A stretch of DNA of 64,000 nt from Volvox africanus (GCA_030268105.1 BSDZ01000030.1:372001-436000), one strand, 5' to 3'; shown: positions 22,532-34,723, counted from the stretch's first letter. Translations and numbers: made by a program. Notes: generated by a model not told the origin, from the sequence alone.

Positions 22532-25084
22532 GGGGGTACATTCACGGACTCCCTATACTCCATATCTCCACCGCTATCCCGGTTGATCGTCCATCTTCAT
22601 CGACCATCGTTGAACCTATTATTGCTAGGCCACACGCCACACTCTCGCTGTGGGTCACGACCCGTTCTTGCATCTTGCCAGAGTTGGGTGCTCCTGTATA
22701 CACCAGGCCTCCTGAAATCTGCACCACCCATGTCACACACTACCACATGGCACCCTGCGCTTGGTCCTGGAGGAGGGTACTCAGCCCCCCTACGACCCGC
22801 TTCAGCCATTTTTGTTATCTGAGGAGTCGACTCCGACAGGTTATTGTGTTCCCATTATTGAAGTCGGCCTCACTGGTCGAATGATGGAGGCACTTGAGGA
22901 TACCGGTGCCAGTGACGACTTCATCTCTGTGGCAGAGGTGAACGTGTTGGGGTCGACCCCACAGTAGTCTGATTGTGACAGGTTACCCTCGTTGATGAGG
23001 GTAAGCATCCCATCGTGGGCAGAATCACCCTAAGCCTATCGATAGGCCCTCAGCGTGTTAGGGCCCAATGAGTGCAACAAGGTCTCTCGGAGACAGCACT
23101 ACATGGACATTGGGTGCCGCGACATATCGACAGTACCGCGCGCACATCAATATGGAGTCCAGCACAATTGGCCATTGTGCAAAAGGGAACCTATCGCCTA
23201 AGGTAGCTTGTCTGTTGTATCAAGATCTCATACTAGAGGAGGGCGGGAGTGTGTGGAGCCTGTGGTTAATTTGGTTCTAGCGGCGTTTGTCCGCCGAAAT
23301 GAAGAACCCAAGCTTGAAGGGTGTAAGACAAGCTTATCAAATGATAAGGAAAAACATCCATGAATTGCTTGTGAGGCCTTGGGTGCAATCAATTGCTACC
23401 ACCGCGCAGTCTCTTGTGAAAGATTCTGACAGCAGCCCCCCGCCCCCATTGCCAAATTATACCGATGCATTTGTCATCCCGGGGCTCCCACCTATGTTAC
23501 CTGCTGACCATATGATCCCTCTTGTGCCCGAGCACAACCCGTTTCACTACCGATGTACAGGTTAAGTCCATTGGAGTTGGATGAGGTGAAGCGGCAAGTG
23601 AGGGATCTGCTCGCAAAGGGTATGGTTCGGCCCAGCACATCGCCATACTCTGCACCGATATTGTTTGTTGGAAAGAAGGATGGGACGTTGCGTATGTGCA
23701 TTGATTATTGGGGCTTGAATGCGACTACGATTAAAAATCGCTACCCTTTGCCGCGCGTCCATGACCTGCTCGATAAGCTGAAAGGCTCAGCTTATTTATC
23801 CTCGATTGATCTACAACAGGGGTATAACCAGATACGCATTGCTGCTTCTGATATTCCGAAAACCGCTTTCCGGACCCCCTTTGGTCACTTCGAGTACACG
23901 GTCTTGTCATTTGGACTTACAAATGTGCCCGCCACATTTCAAGCAGTGATGGACCGCATGTTCAGACCATATATCGACAGGTTCATCATTTGTTACTTGG
24001 ATGATATTTTGATATATTCCAAGACGCGCGAGGAGCACCTGAAGCATCTTGAGCTCGTGCTTGAGGTGATGAAGCAGGAGCAATTGTTTGCTAAACGCGC
24101 CAAGTGTTCTTGGGCGCAGCCTCAGGTGGAGTATTTGGGCCACATCGTGTTGGCCACTAGGGTAAGGATGGACCCACGGAAGGTAGCTGTGGTTCACGAA
24201 TGGCCCGCACCTCAGAACCTCACTGAACTACGCCAGTTCTTAGGTTTGACCAACTACTTCCGTAAGTTTATTAATAAATACTCCATTATTGCAGCCCCAC
24301 TTACAAATCTGACAAAGAAAGGAGGTTTCACTTTGCTAGAGGCTTGGACACTTGGGTGTCAGTGGGCATTCGAAGAGAAGCGAATCGTCGCCGACGACGT
24401 CACCCTCTCTTTTCCTGATTACTCATTGCCGTTTCGTGTAGAAGTAATATCGGATGCTTCCCTACATGGAAGTGGCGCTGTATTGTTGCAGGAAGGACGA
24501 CCGATCGCCTTCACGAGTAAGAAATTCTCCGGTGCGGAGACCCGCTACACGACTGGAGAACAGGAGCTGTTGGCAGTTCTACATGCTCTAAAGGAATGGC
24601 GTTGTTACCTTATAGGCCGTCCTTTTACATTGAAGACCGACCACAAACCGCTGACATTTTTACAAAGTGTCCCCACGCTCAACCAACGACAAGCCCGGTG
24701 GATGGAATATCTATCTCGCTTCGACTGTACATGGGAGTACATCGCCGGCAAAATTAATATTGCTGACGCCCTCAGTCGACATCTGTCGTTACACGCTGCG
24801 ATCCTAGCAGCACCGATTACCCGTTCATGCAGTCAGGAGGTGCTGATAGCAGCGGACCTTGCGCAACGACTCAAGGTGGCGTATGAAGTGGATCCATGGT
24901 TCGCTACGCCAAGTAATGTGGAACATCTACGCAAGCGCAACAATTTATGGTTGCGGATGGATGGCTTGACAACGCAAATCGTCGTGCCGAAGGCGATGCT
25001 CTGCACTACAATATACTTGCTCGGTTCCATGAGGACCCGTTGGCAGGACACCCTGGAAGTATGCGTTTGGCAGAACTAGTGCGA
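22532..25084 (+). pseudogene. Pol pseudogene, second copy
   Basis: Duplicate of 14,937-17,489: the non-homologous segment to about 22,810, protease with [10 protein letters not shown] and the same stop after it, the frameshifted connector, and the 508-codon RT and RNase H stretch at 23,553-25,079 ([27 protein letters not shown]). It is translated identically to the first copy. It is cut by the A LTR at 25,085 and continues at 25,914. Confidence 0.88.
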
Positions 25085-25908
25085 TGTTGTGCTACGGTTA
25101 GTTTCCCGCCGATGCGTAGGTCGATGTGATCCTACAAGGCGAAATGCTATTGTGATGAACACATTGCATATGAATGAATCTGCATGATATAAATGTATTC
25201 GTGTACATTTATATATGCATTTGGCATGTTGTCATTATCCATCGCGACATCGCATCATGGCAAATCCGCCTAGCATGCATGAAAGCCCGAAGCATTGAAG
25301 TGCACATTATGCTCGTGCTACGAAACGATAAGTAATATTATCTGATATAATATTACTTCATTACAGCACACGTTGAGAGCGCCGCACTCATCGCGACACA
25401 TGCCCTGCAACCGGATATCGTTATCCGGACCCTTGCATCATGCGAATGCCGGAAAGGCTTATACGTTGTTATGCATAGACATCGCCTATACGCAGTAGGG
25501 TTGTCACATCTAGGATCGGCCTCCTGATGTGAATCGTACGGCATTGCGATGCTGCGAGTATAACAGATGGGAGGACGGCTAAGCCAAAAGAGACATTCGA
25601 TACCGGAGAACACTCGTGTGTTCTATATTATTATTGCTATACGCTATTCTACTTAGCCCGAGCTAAGCCTGAACTTCGCTAATCACTGCCGCGTGATGAT
25701 TGCTTGCTTCCGGCGCTGACGGCGATTTCGTCCATTGCATCGTTCTGATCCGTAAGACTGTAAGTTATATCTCTCTTCGTCTTGAAGTCTTCCGCTGTCT
25801 CTGTTTGCTCTCGCTTGCCTTGCTGTACTTGCAAGTGCTCGCGCATCGGTGTCGAAAGTCTCCAGACGTGCAGATACTTATTAGCAAACGCGAACGAGAG
25901 GTACAACA
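25085..25908 (+). repeat. Solo family A LTR, second copy
   Basis: Duplicate of 17,490-18,313 with the same tgcga flanks (25,080-25,084 and 25,909-25,913). It was carried by the tandem duplication and is not an independent insertion. Confidence 0.94.
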
Positions 25909-25913
25909 TGCGA

Positions 25914-26003
25914 AGCTCGTTCTCGTGGCCGCGCGTGGTGAAGGATGCGGAAAACTTCGTGCAAAGGTGCAGTTTATGTCAGCGCAACAAAGCACTATCC
26001 GGT
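25914..26003 (+). pseudogene. Integrase zinc-finger end, second copy
   Basis: Duplicate of 18,319-18,408 ([16 protein letters not shown]), ending at ccggt before the B LTR. Confidence 0.85.
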
Positions 26004-27657
26004 TGTTGTACGCCGGATCAATCACCATTCACACCGAAGTAGGCCGCAATACATTCGAGCATTATGAAGCATGATATAATCATATTAGCATGATATACTC
26101 AGGTATATCTAGCTAATCAGGCATGTCACATTATCATCTACGACATTGCGCTGTTGTTGTGCTATGGTTCGTTTCCCTCCGATGCGTAGGTCGATGCGAC
26201 GCTATGAGGTGAAGTGCTGTCTTGATGAACGCATGAATGACTTATGCATATGAATGAACTTGCATGACATAAATGTATTCGCATACATTTATATATGTAT
26301 GTGGCATGTTACCATTATCCATCACAACATCGCATCATGGCAAATCCGCCTAGCATGCATGAAATCCCGAACGATCGAGAAGTGCATTATGCTCGTGCTA
26401 TGGAACGATAAGTATTACTTATTTAATATAATATTACTTCATTACAGCACACGTTGAGAGCGCCGCACCCGTCGCGATACATGCCTTGCAACCGAATATC
26501 GTTATTCGGACCCTTGCATCATGCGAATGCCAGAAAGGCTTATTGGTTGTTATACGTGAACATCGCCTATGCGCAGTAGAGTTGCCACACTTAGGATCGG
26601 CCTCCTAGTGTGAGTCGTACGGCATCACGATGCTACGAGTATAACAGATGCGAGGACGGCTAAGTAAGATAAGACATTTGATACCGGAGAACACTCGTGT
26701 GTTCTACACTATTATTGCTATACGCTCTTCTACTTAGCCCGAGCTAAGCCTGAACTTCGCTTATCACCGCCGCGTGATGATTGCTTGCTTCCGGCGCTGA
26801 CGGCGATTTCGTCCATTGCATCGCTTCCATCTGTAAGACTGTAAGTTATATCTCTTCTTGCCTTGAAGTCTTCCGCTGTCTCTGTTTGCTCTCGCTTGCC
26901 TTGCTGTACTTGCAAGTGCTCGCGCATCGGTATCGAAAGTCCCCAGATGTGCAGATACTTATGAGCAAACGCGAAGGAGAGGTACAACAGCCGTCGGTCA
27001 ACATGTTTGACTCGAGGCTGATATAAATGCGTGAACTCACTATTGGCATAATATCCCACGTAATAATATTTCAAATATTATTACCTCATCCGTGTCATAA
27101 ACCATACGTGTATGCAAAACACGACGATCACGATGGTTGGGTTGGCAACCGAATATCGACATTCGGACCTTCGCATACTGCATACGTTGCATCCATTAAT
27201 ATCACGGATTACGCGATATTCAGAACAGTGCTAAGATAATACTCACACTTGAGATCGGAATCCAGTGAGACTTGTACTGCACATCGGTATCGTGAACGTG
27301 ATAGGTGCGAGGACGGCCGCCTAGAGACTGAAGTCGGCTCAACATTACTTTGGATTAAGTAATCACGTACTTAACTCAGTCTAATGCCCATATATACGTT
27401 TTACTCATTTATTATCGGCCTGAGATATTCCAGCATATCATTTCCAGCCGGATGATGAACACTGCCCGCGGGGTCTGACGGCAGACTCCTAATTTGCAAC
27501 TGAAGATCATTGTAAGTTGAATCTTTCCTTATTTATAAGTCTTCCGCTGTCACGTTGCTTGCACTGAAGTGTCTTGGTGTTCGTAAGCACCATGCACGTG
27601 TAGCTAATACTCGGACGTGCAGATTCAGTGCATGATCGAAGAAGGAAGGATACAACA
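26004..27657 (+). repeat. Split family B LTR, second copy
   Basis: Duplicate of 18,409-20,062, interrupted by the A LTR at 26,155-26,989. Confidence 0.92.
26155..26989 (+). repeat. Solo family A LTR inside B LTR, second copy
   Basis: Duplicate of 18,560-19,394, with the same gctgt/gccgt flanks. Confidence 0.94.
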
Positions 27658-28315
27658 AATTTGGTATCGAGACAGGTTCGTTGCCTGACTGCCAAATGAT
27701 GCTCGATCGGAAGTAAGTTCTTTCTAGGACGACTGTGGACGATGGGTGACGTAGCCCACTAGACATTATCACCGAAGAACTTGTCCACGCTGTATTAGAT
27801 ACTGTTGCTTCCAAATTGTGATTGCTTTTATACCTTTGTAGTTTACTGCAATTGTGGTGTGAGCCTTCGCTCTGAGTTGCAGGTGAAACTAGTGGTCCGG
27901 CACCGCTTGCGGTAGCTCCTGGTTACAACTTGCGTTCTAATCAGCTGGAGGCTTTGATCGCGTGGACTACAGGGACCAACTGAGTACGTATCTGCCATAT
28001 CTACTCGAAGTCTGCAAGAGTATTGTCGGTGTGCTGACCAAATTGCTGGTACTCTTGTGCTAGATTCGTGTGAATCGCTTGCACACTTGCTTTAGAATTA
28101 TGTGCATCGTTTATTGTCACGCAATTTAAATATATTGGTCAGTGTTCCAGTGCAGAACTTCGTACAGACTGCATGTCTGTACGAAGTTCGCCGCATCCTT
28201 AGCCAAACAAGGCCAGGAGAAGGAACGTTGCACCAACTCGACCAACCGCTTGCTGCCAGGGTGTCCTGCTAACGGGTCCTTGTGGAACTGCGCATGGATA
28301 TCGTAGTGTAGTGCA
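27658..28315 (+). mobile_element. Interior of B mini-element, second plus copy
   Basis: Duplicate of 20,063-20,720. Primer-binding site 27,662-27,680, hairpin 28,155-28,189, antisense integrase fragment to 28,315. Confidence 0.85.
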
Positions 28316-29126
28316 TATTGTACGCTGGTTCGATCCCCACTTGCACCAAAGTGGACTGCATTATATTCGAGCATTATGAAGCATGATATAATCATATTAG
28401 CATGATATATTCGAGTATATCTAGCTAATCAGGCATGTTGCATTCTCATCTATGACATCGTGCTGTCGGTCAACATGTTTGACTCGAGGCTGATAATTAA
28501 TGTGCGATCTATCCGTTGGTATAATATTCCGCATAATAATGCTTTGAATATTATTACCTCATCTGTGTCATAAACCATACGCGTATGCAAGAATGCGACG
28601 ATCGCGATGGTTGGGTCGGCAACCGAATATCGATATTCGGACCTTCGCATATTGCATGCGTTGCATTCATTAATATCACGGATTATGCGGTATTTAGATT
28701 AGTGCTATGAAGGTACTCACACTTGAGATCGAAATCCAGTGACACCTGTACTGCACATCGGTATCGCGATGTGATAGGTGCGAGGACGGCCGCCTAGAGA
28801 CCAAAGTCGGCTTGACACTATTTTGTGTAAAGTACTCGTGTACATAACTCGGTCTGATTCTGATATATACGTTTTACTCATTTATTATCGGCCTGAGCTA
28901 TTCCAGCATAGCATTCCCAGCCGGATGATGAACGCTGCCCGCGGGGTCTGACGGCAGACTCCTAATTTGCAACTGAAGATCATTGTAAGTTGAATCTTTC
29001 CTTATTTATAAGTCTTCCGCTGTCACATTGCTTGCACTGCAGTGTCTTGCTGTTCGTAAGCACCATGCACGTGTAACACTCAGACGTGCAGATTCAGTGC
29101 ATGATCGAAGAAGGAAGGATACAACA
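28316..29126 (+). repeat. Family B LTR (5' LTR of element B3)
   Basis: Duplicate of 20,721-21,531, including the mutated TATTGT start. It is followed by a primer-binding site (29,131-29,149). Confidence 0.92.
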
Positions 29127-29149
29127 AATTTGGTATCGAGACAGGTTCG

Positions 29150-29617
29150 TTACCTGACTGCCTAATGATGCTTGATCGGAAGTAAGTTCTTTCTAGGATG
29201 ACTGTGGACGATGGGCGACGTAGCCCACTAGACATTATCGCCGAAGAACTTGTCCACGCTGTATTAGATACTGTTGCTTCCAAATTGTGATTGCTTTTAT
29301 ACCTTTGTAGTTTACTGCAATTGTGGTGTGAGCCTTCGCTCTGAGTTGCAGGTGAAACTAGTGGTCCGGCACCGCTTGTGGTAGCTCCTGGTTACAACTT
29401 GCGTTCTAATCAGCTGGAGGCTTTGATTGCACGGACTACAGGGACCAACTGAGTACATATCTGCCATATCTACTCGAAGCCTGCAAGAGTATTGTCGGTG
29501 TGCTGACCAAATTGCTGGTACTCTTGTGCTAGATTCGTGTGAATCGCTTGCACACTTGCTTTAGAATTATGTGCATCGTTTATTGTCACGCAATTTGAAT
29601 ATATTGGTCGGTGTTTC
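29150..29617 (+). other. Leader of element B3
   Basis: Same as 21,555-22,022; holds the decayed ORF0 relic and no intact gene. Confidence 0.7.
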
Positions 29618-29734
29618 ATGATGGCGGGACGTGACGACCTGTCGTATGTAGGCTTGGCATATCAACCTGAGCCAGATACCGTTCCTAGAATGTTTGATAG
29701 GGATCCTGAGACTATTGACACAATTACTGCTCAA
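29618..29734 (+). pseudogene. Gag start of element B3, cut by family C insertion
   Basis: MMAGRDDLSYVGLAYQPEPD... up to the ctcaa target site. The coding sequence resumes at 36,765 beyond the inserted element (DPLVFQAPIHLTTP). Confidence 0.88.
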
Positions 29735-30353
29735 TGTTGTATCACTTCAAACTAGTGGTAGTGATAACTTAGGTTCCAGGTTTTACCCCGTCCGAGAGCG
29801 GGCCAAGGACCCTAAGGATAAGGGCAGGGTGCCCCCATGCCGATGGACGGTGACGACCCTAATTAAAGTGACCTGCGAGCTAACCAGTAGCGGAGTTGAC
29901 GCCTTAGTTGATTCGGCCGATTCCGCTGGATGCTGGTGGTGGGTGCTGAACCTGGGAAAACCACTGATTTCGGAGAAGTCGGCATGGGAGACTGGATGAG
30001 GGTGCCCCGAAACACCGGGGAAGGTAGGGACTGCCAGGTTAGTGGCCACGGGTGATGTACCCCCTATCCTACACACAACTACCGGTTGATAGGAAGAGCA
30101 GAGCATAGGTACTCTGAGCTCAGTACGGAAAGCCTCCATAAAGAGCTGTAATCTCTAAGGAAGAGAAAACGTGGATATGTATTAAGGAAATACATATGAT
30201 CAACCAGTGAAACCGAACTCAACTGAGTCTACCAGTGACCGTGTCACAGTTGCACTAGGGCATGCAACCCTTAGCGTCTATATTAGCACATAGAGGGTGT
30301 AGCCACTGGCTACTTACTTAGCAAGGAGCTAAGGCCGGTACCGTAATACAACA
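29735..30353 (-). repeat. Family C 3' LTR with an internal insertion
   Basis: TGTTGTATCAC...GTAATACAACA, 619 bp against 308 bp for the partner LTR. The extra 311 bp is the insertion at 29,770-30,076 plus a 4-bp duplication. Confidence 0.94.
29770..30076 (+). mobile_element. SINE-like short insertion, copy 1
   Basis: 307 bp inserted in the C LTR with an aact duplication (29,766-29,769 and 30,077-30,080). Its last ~210 bp are nearly identical to 33,924-34,134 in reverse, ending ctatcctacacac. It contains a 66-bp stretch (about 29,793-29,866) missing from the other copy. No poly-A or recognisable Pol III boxes were seen. Class uncertain. Confidence 0.75.
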
Positions 30354-33300
30354 ACTATTCCCCCTTAAGGACGCGGCGTCCTCGCAGCGCCCTCGTGCAC
30401 GGGCTCGAGCTGCTTTAAGATCAGGGATCAGGTCAGGGGTAAAGTTCTGCGCAGGTTCCCAGCTGTTTTGGTCGGAAGAATAACCCTTCCACTTGACAAG
30501 GTACTCGTGCACCAGCCGTTTCTGTTTCTTCCCGATACGGTGAGCACGGTAGTCAAGAATGCGCTCAACCGAGTAGAGTGGTTCGTTGTTCAACCAATCT
30601 ACTGGTAGCGGTCCATCAGGACTGGTCCCGGGATTTCCAGAGGAAATATTGGATCCATTGGTAACCAACGTATCTGGTACTGCCCTGTAAGGACGCAGCA
30701 GAGACACGTGGAAGGTGGGGTGAACATGCATAATTGCGGGAAGGACAAGCTCGGCCGCTGCCTGACCAACCATGTGTTTCACAGGGTAAGGTCCCACCCA
30801 ACGCGGCAAAAGTTTGCGCGGACCTGTGGCAAGTTGCCGTAGGTTTTTAGTACTGAGGAGTACAGAATCACCAGGCTTGAAGGTGCTTTCCTTCTTACCA
30901 CGGTTGTAGTACGCAGTGGTACGCTGCTGTGCAACCTCAAGAAGGTGCTTAGCTTCAGTCATGCGGTCATTGTATGACCTCACGAAAGCTTTGGCAGCTG
31001 GGGCAGGCACATCCAACTCCCGAGCCAGTGGAATTGCGGGGTGGAAGCCATAGTTCAAGAAGAACGGAGACTGTCCCGTAGACCGGTTAACAGCATTGTT
31101 CATGGCAAACTCAGCAGCAGATAGGAAAGTATCCCACGCGCGAGGGTTATTGCCAGCGTAAGTACGCAGCATGTCACCAAAGGTGCGGTTCATGCGTTCC
31201 GTCTGCCCATCCGTTTGGGGATGGTATGCAGTGGAAAGGTTCACGCGAACATTGACAAGGTCACCCAGGGATGCCCAGAACTTGCCACCGAACTGGGGCC
31301 CACGATCAGAAATGACCGACTTGGGTATGCCATGCAAACGCACAACATTATCAAAGAACAGACGAGCCGTCTGCTCTGCAGTCACCGAGGTGGTGGTAGG
31401 TGCAAGGTGCACCATGACGAGCACGGCATCGTTCCCCCCCTCAGACGGAGGAAGACCAACAACAAAATCAAGGGAAACGCTTTCCCAGGGAGCCACCGGA
31501 ATCGGCAAGGGTTGAAGCAACCCTGCTTGTTTACCGGAAAGGGGCTTAGAGTGTTGGCAATCGTCACACTGCTGCACAAAGTGAGCAGCATCCTGGGCCA
31601 AGGAGGACCACCAGAAATGGCGACGTGCTAGCTCCACCAAGCGGGTAACACCCACGTGTCCAGCCAGGGGGTCCTTATGCAAGCGAGCAAGGATATCCCG
31701 GCGAAGAAGGTCGTCGTTAGGCACGACAATCTGGCGACGTTCACCATCACTACGGATCCATAGGCCACGCTCCTGCATATAGGGCTCAACATTGTGGGCA
31801 TCCTTAAACCAGGAGTCAGAGACATATCCCTGCACAATGCGCTGTGCAAAGCCAGAGGTAGTGACCTCAGAGGCATCAGATTGACGCCGAGTGACCACAG
31901 AAAGGATCACGGCATGCAGGGATGGATGGCGACTCAATGCATCGGCAACATTGAGGGATCCGGAGAGATGCTCCCAAGTGAAGTTGAAACGTGCCATGTA
32001 TTCCAACCAACGCGCCTGACGGCGGTTAAGGGTAGGGACACCCTGAAGGAAGGTCAAGGGCTTATGGTCTGTCCTTACCACGAAGGGACGGCCCTCCAGG
32101 TAACAGCGCCATTCACGCAAGGCATGAATGATAGCCAGAAGCTCTTGCTCACCGGTAGTGTAGCCCCGCTCCGCCGGAGCGAACTTCTTACTGGTGAACG
32201 CAATGGGACGTCCATTCTGCACCAGAACGGCGCCTGATCCTTGCAGCGAGGCATCAGAGATGAGCTCGATACGAAAGGGCAAGGAGTAATCAGGGAAATG
32301 CAGCACCACGTTATTAGCAACAGCGTGCTTGATCGCATCAAACGCAGCTTGGCAACCAGGGGTCCAAGCCTCAGGAGACTGAAAAGCGTCTTTGCGAGTG
32401 AGTGACGTGAGAGGTGCAGCAAGGGAGGAGTACCCAGAGATAAACTTACGAAAGTAATTGGTAAGGCCCAAAAACTTGCGCAGCTCCGGCAAAGAGGTTG
32501 GAGTCGGCCAGTCCTTTACGGCAGCAGTCTTACGGGGGTCCATGCGGATGCCATCGGCAGACACATGTCCCAAGTATTCCACCTGGGAAAGGGCCCAGTG
32601 GCACTTGGACTGCTTGGCATACAGCTGCTCACGCCGTAAGACCTCCAGCACCTGACGTAGATGCTTAAGGTGTTCCTCTTTAGTCTTCGAGTAGATCAGG
32701 ATATCGTCCAGGTAACACACGACAAACTTGTCGATGTAGGGCCTGAACATACGGTCAATGACAGCTTGAAAGGTCGCAGGGGCATTAACCAAACCAAAGC
32801 TCAGGACCGTAAACTCGAAATGACCAAAAGGGGTACGGAAAGCTGTCTTAGGAATGTCAGATTCCAAGATACGGATCTGATTATAGCCCTGCTGCAGGTC
32901 AATAGAGCTGAAGTAGGCAGAGCCACGCAGCTTATCAAGCAGGTCATCGATCCGGGGTAAAGGATACCTGTTTTTGACCGTAACGGTATTAAGGCCACGA
33001 TAGTCAATGCACATGCGCAGTGTGCCATCCTTCTTACCCACGAACAAGATAGGCGCGGAGTAAGGGGAAGTGCTCGGACGGATCAAGCCCTTAGCAAGCA
33101 AGTCAGTAACCTGCCGCTTTACCTCATCAAGCTCTAGCAGGCTGAGATGGTACATGGGGCGTGAGACGGGTTGCACGCCAGACACCAAAGGAATGGTGTG
33201 ATCCACCGGTCGTTCCGGCGGAATCCCTGGAAGGTCGTGGAACACATCTGCATACTCCGTGAGCAACGCAGAGACTTCAGGGTCCTGCATGGAAGTCTGA

Positions 33301-33700
33301 GCACCAACAGAGTTGAGCCGAAGAGAGGGGCACACTAGAAGGCCATGAGCACCCTTACGCACCCTTACAGCTGCTTTACGGCCAACAGACTCTGGGGTAT
33401 GCTTGGTTTCACGCATGGCAGTAATAACATGATTGATCTGAGGAGCGTCATCAGGAACAGTCTCCTCTGCGGCTGTAGGCAGCCAGCGAAGCACGCAAGT
33501 TGCTGAACCCTTAGACAGGCGAAGGGTGCGTTCCTCATAGTCAAACGCAGCAGCATGCTTCTGGAGTGAGGCAGAGCCTAAAATGAAAGATGCGGCATCT
33601 GTGAGGGTTGGCAGCACATAAGGCTGCAAGCAAGCACGAAAAGAGCCTGCAGACACCCGCAAGGACACCTGCCCCAAGATGACTTGCTTTCCCCCCCCCG
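30318..33700 (-). pseudogene. Family C Pol: RT, RNase H, integrase, chromodomain
   Basis: Open for 1,119 codons from 33,677 to the stop at 30,318. Protease-RT connector ([14 protein letters not shown]), RT at about residues 185-400 with YLDD at 322-325, RNase H ([28 protein letters not shown]), integrase finger (CDDCQHSK), DDE core ([32 protein letters not shown]), GPY/F module ([16 protein letters not shown]) and chromodomain ([29 protein letters not shown]). An 18-nt in-frame deletion near 31,408-31,415 removes the DRLTKM equivalent of the integrase core, leaving VMVHLAP. Upstream, the frame is lost at a run of nine G (33,691-33,699). Confidence 0.9.
30354..30366 (-). other. Polypurine tract of family C
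   Basis: Minus strand AAGGGGGAATAGT abutting the 3' LTR. Shorter than that of A and B but in the same place, with the same AATAGT edge. Confidence 0.85.
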
Positions 33701-33910
33701 GCTAAGGAAACCGAAGACCACGGGCAAGAGCGAACAGGTAAACGCAAGCGCTGAACCAGTGACTCACTGATAAAGTCGTGGGTAGCACCCGAGTCCACCA
33801 AGGCGGTGAAACTGAGTCCAGCCGTTGCCAGAGAAATAAGGGGAAGAGCCGATCCTGCAGTCATAGCACCAGATGCAGCTACCAAAAGGGCAGAAGTGAA
33901 AGGATCAGGT
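33691..33910 (-). pseudogene. Family C aspartic protease
   Basis: Readable from LPDPFTSALLVAASG through FTALVDSGATHDFISESLVQRL to LAGGGK, i.e. an active-site DSGA motif and flanking fold. It sits between the SINE-like insertion (upstream) and the G-run frameshift (downstream), so it is detached from both neighbours in frame. The catalytic Asp is kept. Confidence 0.88.
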
Positions 33911-33923
33911 AACACAGGTGTGT

Positions 33924-34196
33924 GTAGGATAGGGGGGTACATCACCCGTGGCCACTAACCTGGCAGTCCCTACCTTCCCCGGTGTTTCGGGGCACCCTCA
34001 TCCAGTCTCCCATGCCGACTTCTCCGAAATCAGTGGTTTTCCCAGGTTCAGCACCCACCACCAGCATCCAGCGGAATCTGCCGAATCAACTAAGGCGTCA
34101 ACTCCGCTACTGGTCAGCTCGCAGGTCACTTTAATCGGACGGGGTAGAACCTGGAACTCCAGGGGCATATTAGTCGTGCCATAACAGTCGTGCCTG
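33924..34196 (-). mobile_element. SINE-like short insertion, copy 2
   Basis: 273 bp in the family C protease region, flanked by a 13-bp duplication aacacaggtgtgt (33,911-33,923 and 34,197-34,209). In minus-strand reading it ends ctatcctac like copy 1 but differs at its 5' end. A long variable duplication fits target-primed reverse transcription rather than LTR integration. Confidence 0.78.
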
Positions 34197-34723
34197 AACA
34201 CAGGTGTGTATGGCTGCGGCGCATCAAACCATACCTCTGCAGGATACGGGATGCCAGGTAAAGCAACCTGCTGGCCTGAAAGGTCAAGACCATTAAAGAG
34301 ACCAGTACCTTTTGGAAAGGACTGAACCTTGCGCATACCTACAAGTTCAGCAGAGGCCAGACGAGCTACATGCTGTGGCAAAAGAATACCAGCTGCTGTA
34401 TCAGGTCTATGCTGCTTGCAGGTGCGGTTATGACTGAGCAAGGCCCTTAAATGATGAAGTGAGGAGGGAATCAGAAGGACGGTGTGCCCACCAAGGTCAG
34501 CCGATGAAAGGGAACGTCCACGAGGGGCCAGAAGGTTACACGTGGAATCAAACCCAGCCTTGATGGCCAAGGCATCAAATGAAAACCGGCAACCAACAGC
34601 GGTCTCAAGGTCAGCGAGGACCTCTGGGTGCAAGGTGCGCACAAAGCTACGCACACCCGAACCTATCTGTCCGGACTTCGAAAACCCAGGCAAGCTCTCC
34701 TCAGCACCAGCCTGGGCAAGGCA
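34197..34723 (-). pseudogene. Family C Pol N-terminal (Dam-like) region
   Basis: Follows the gag UAG in the same frame. Recognisable segments: RFSFDALAIKAGFDSTCNL, SSADLGGHTVLLIPSSL, CKQHRPDTAAGILLPQ, and MRKVQSFPKGTGLFNG. They align with the family A pol N-terminus. The order (FDA...CN, then the hydrophobic strand and PSSL, LLP, FPKGT.LF) resembles the Dam-type N6-adenine methyltransferase domain known from other retroelements, but the catalytic (D/N)PP(F/Y) is replaced by IPSS. It is interrupted by the insertion at 33,924. The methyltransferase origin is inferred. Confidence 0.65.

Larger units (their letters stand above)
14503..29692 (+). repeat. Tandem duplication, two 7,595-bp units
   Basis: Every feature from about 14.50 to 22.10 kb recurs exactly 7,595 bp later, with only a handful of single-base differences (for example actcgtcgcg/actcatcgcg near 17,790/25,385 and gaagaattt/gaagaactt near 20,180/27,775). 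The unit holds gag-pol of element B2, two solo A LTRs, a split B LTR, the mini-element, a B LTR, a leader and the gag start. The last difference between the two gag starts is at about 14,502 (aacg against aatg), so the crossover lies inside gag. Confidence 0.93.

Noticed and set aside
14503..29692. Repeat array considered as satellite DNA or CRISPR
   Set aside because: The units are 7.6 kb and made of retrotransposon parts. There are no short regularly spaced repeats and no cas genes.
29872..29999. ALVDSADSAG in the short insertion read as a second protease motif
   Set aside because: The motif lacks DSGA/DTGA, lies in an insertion with its own 13-bp TSD, and the true protease (ALVDSGATHDFIS) follows downstream.
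30318..33677. DIRS-type element, because of the Dam-like domain
   Set aside because: There is an aspartic protease, a DDE integrase, a chromodomain and true LTRs with 5-bp TSDs, and no tyrosine recombinase.
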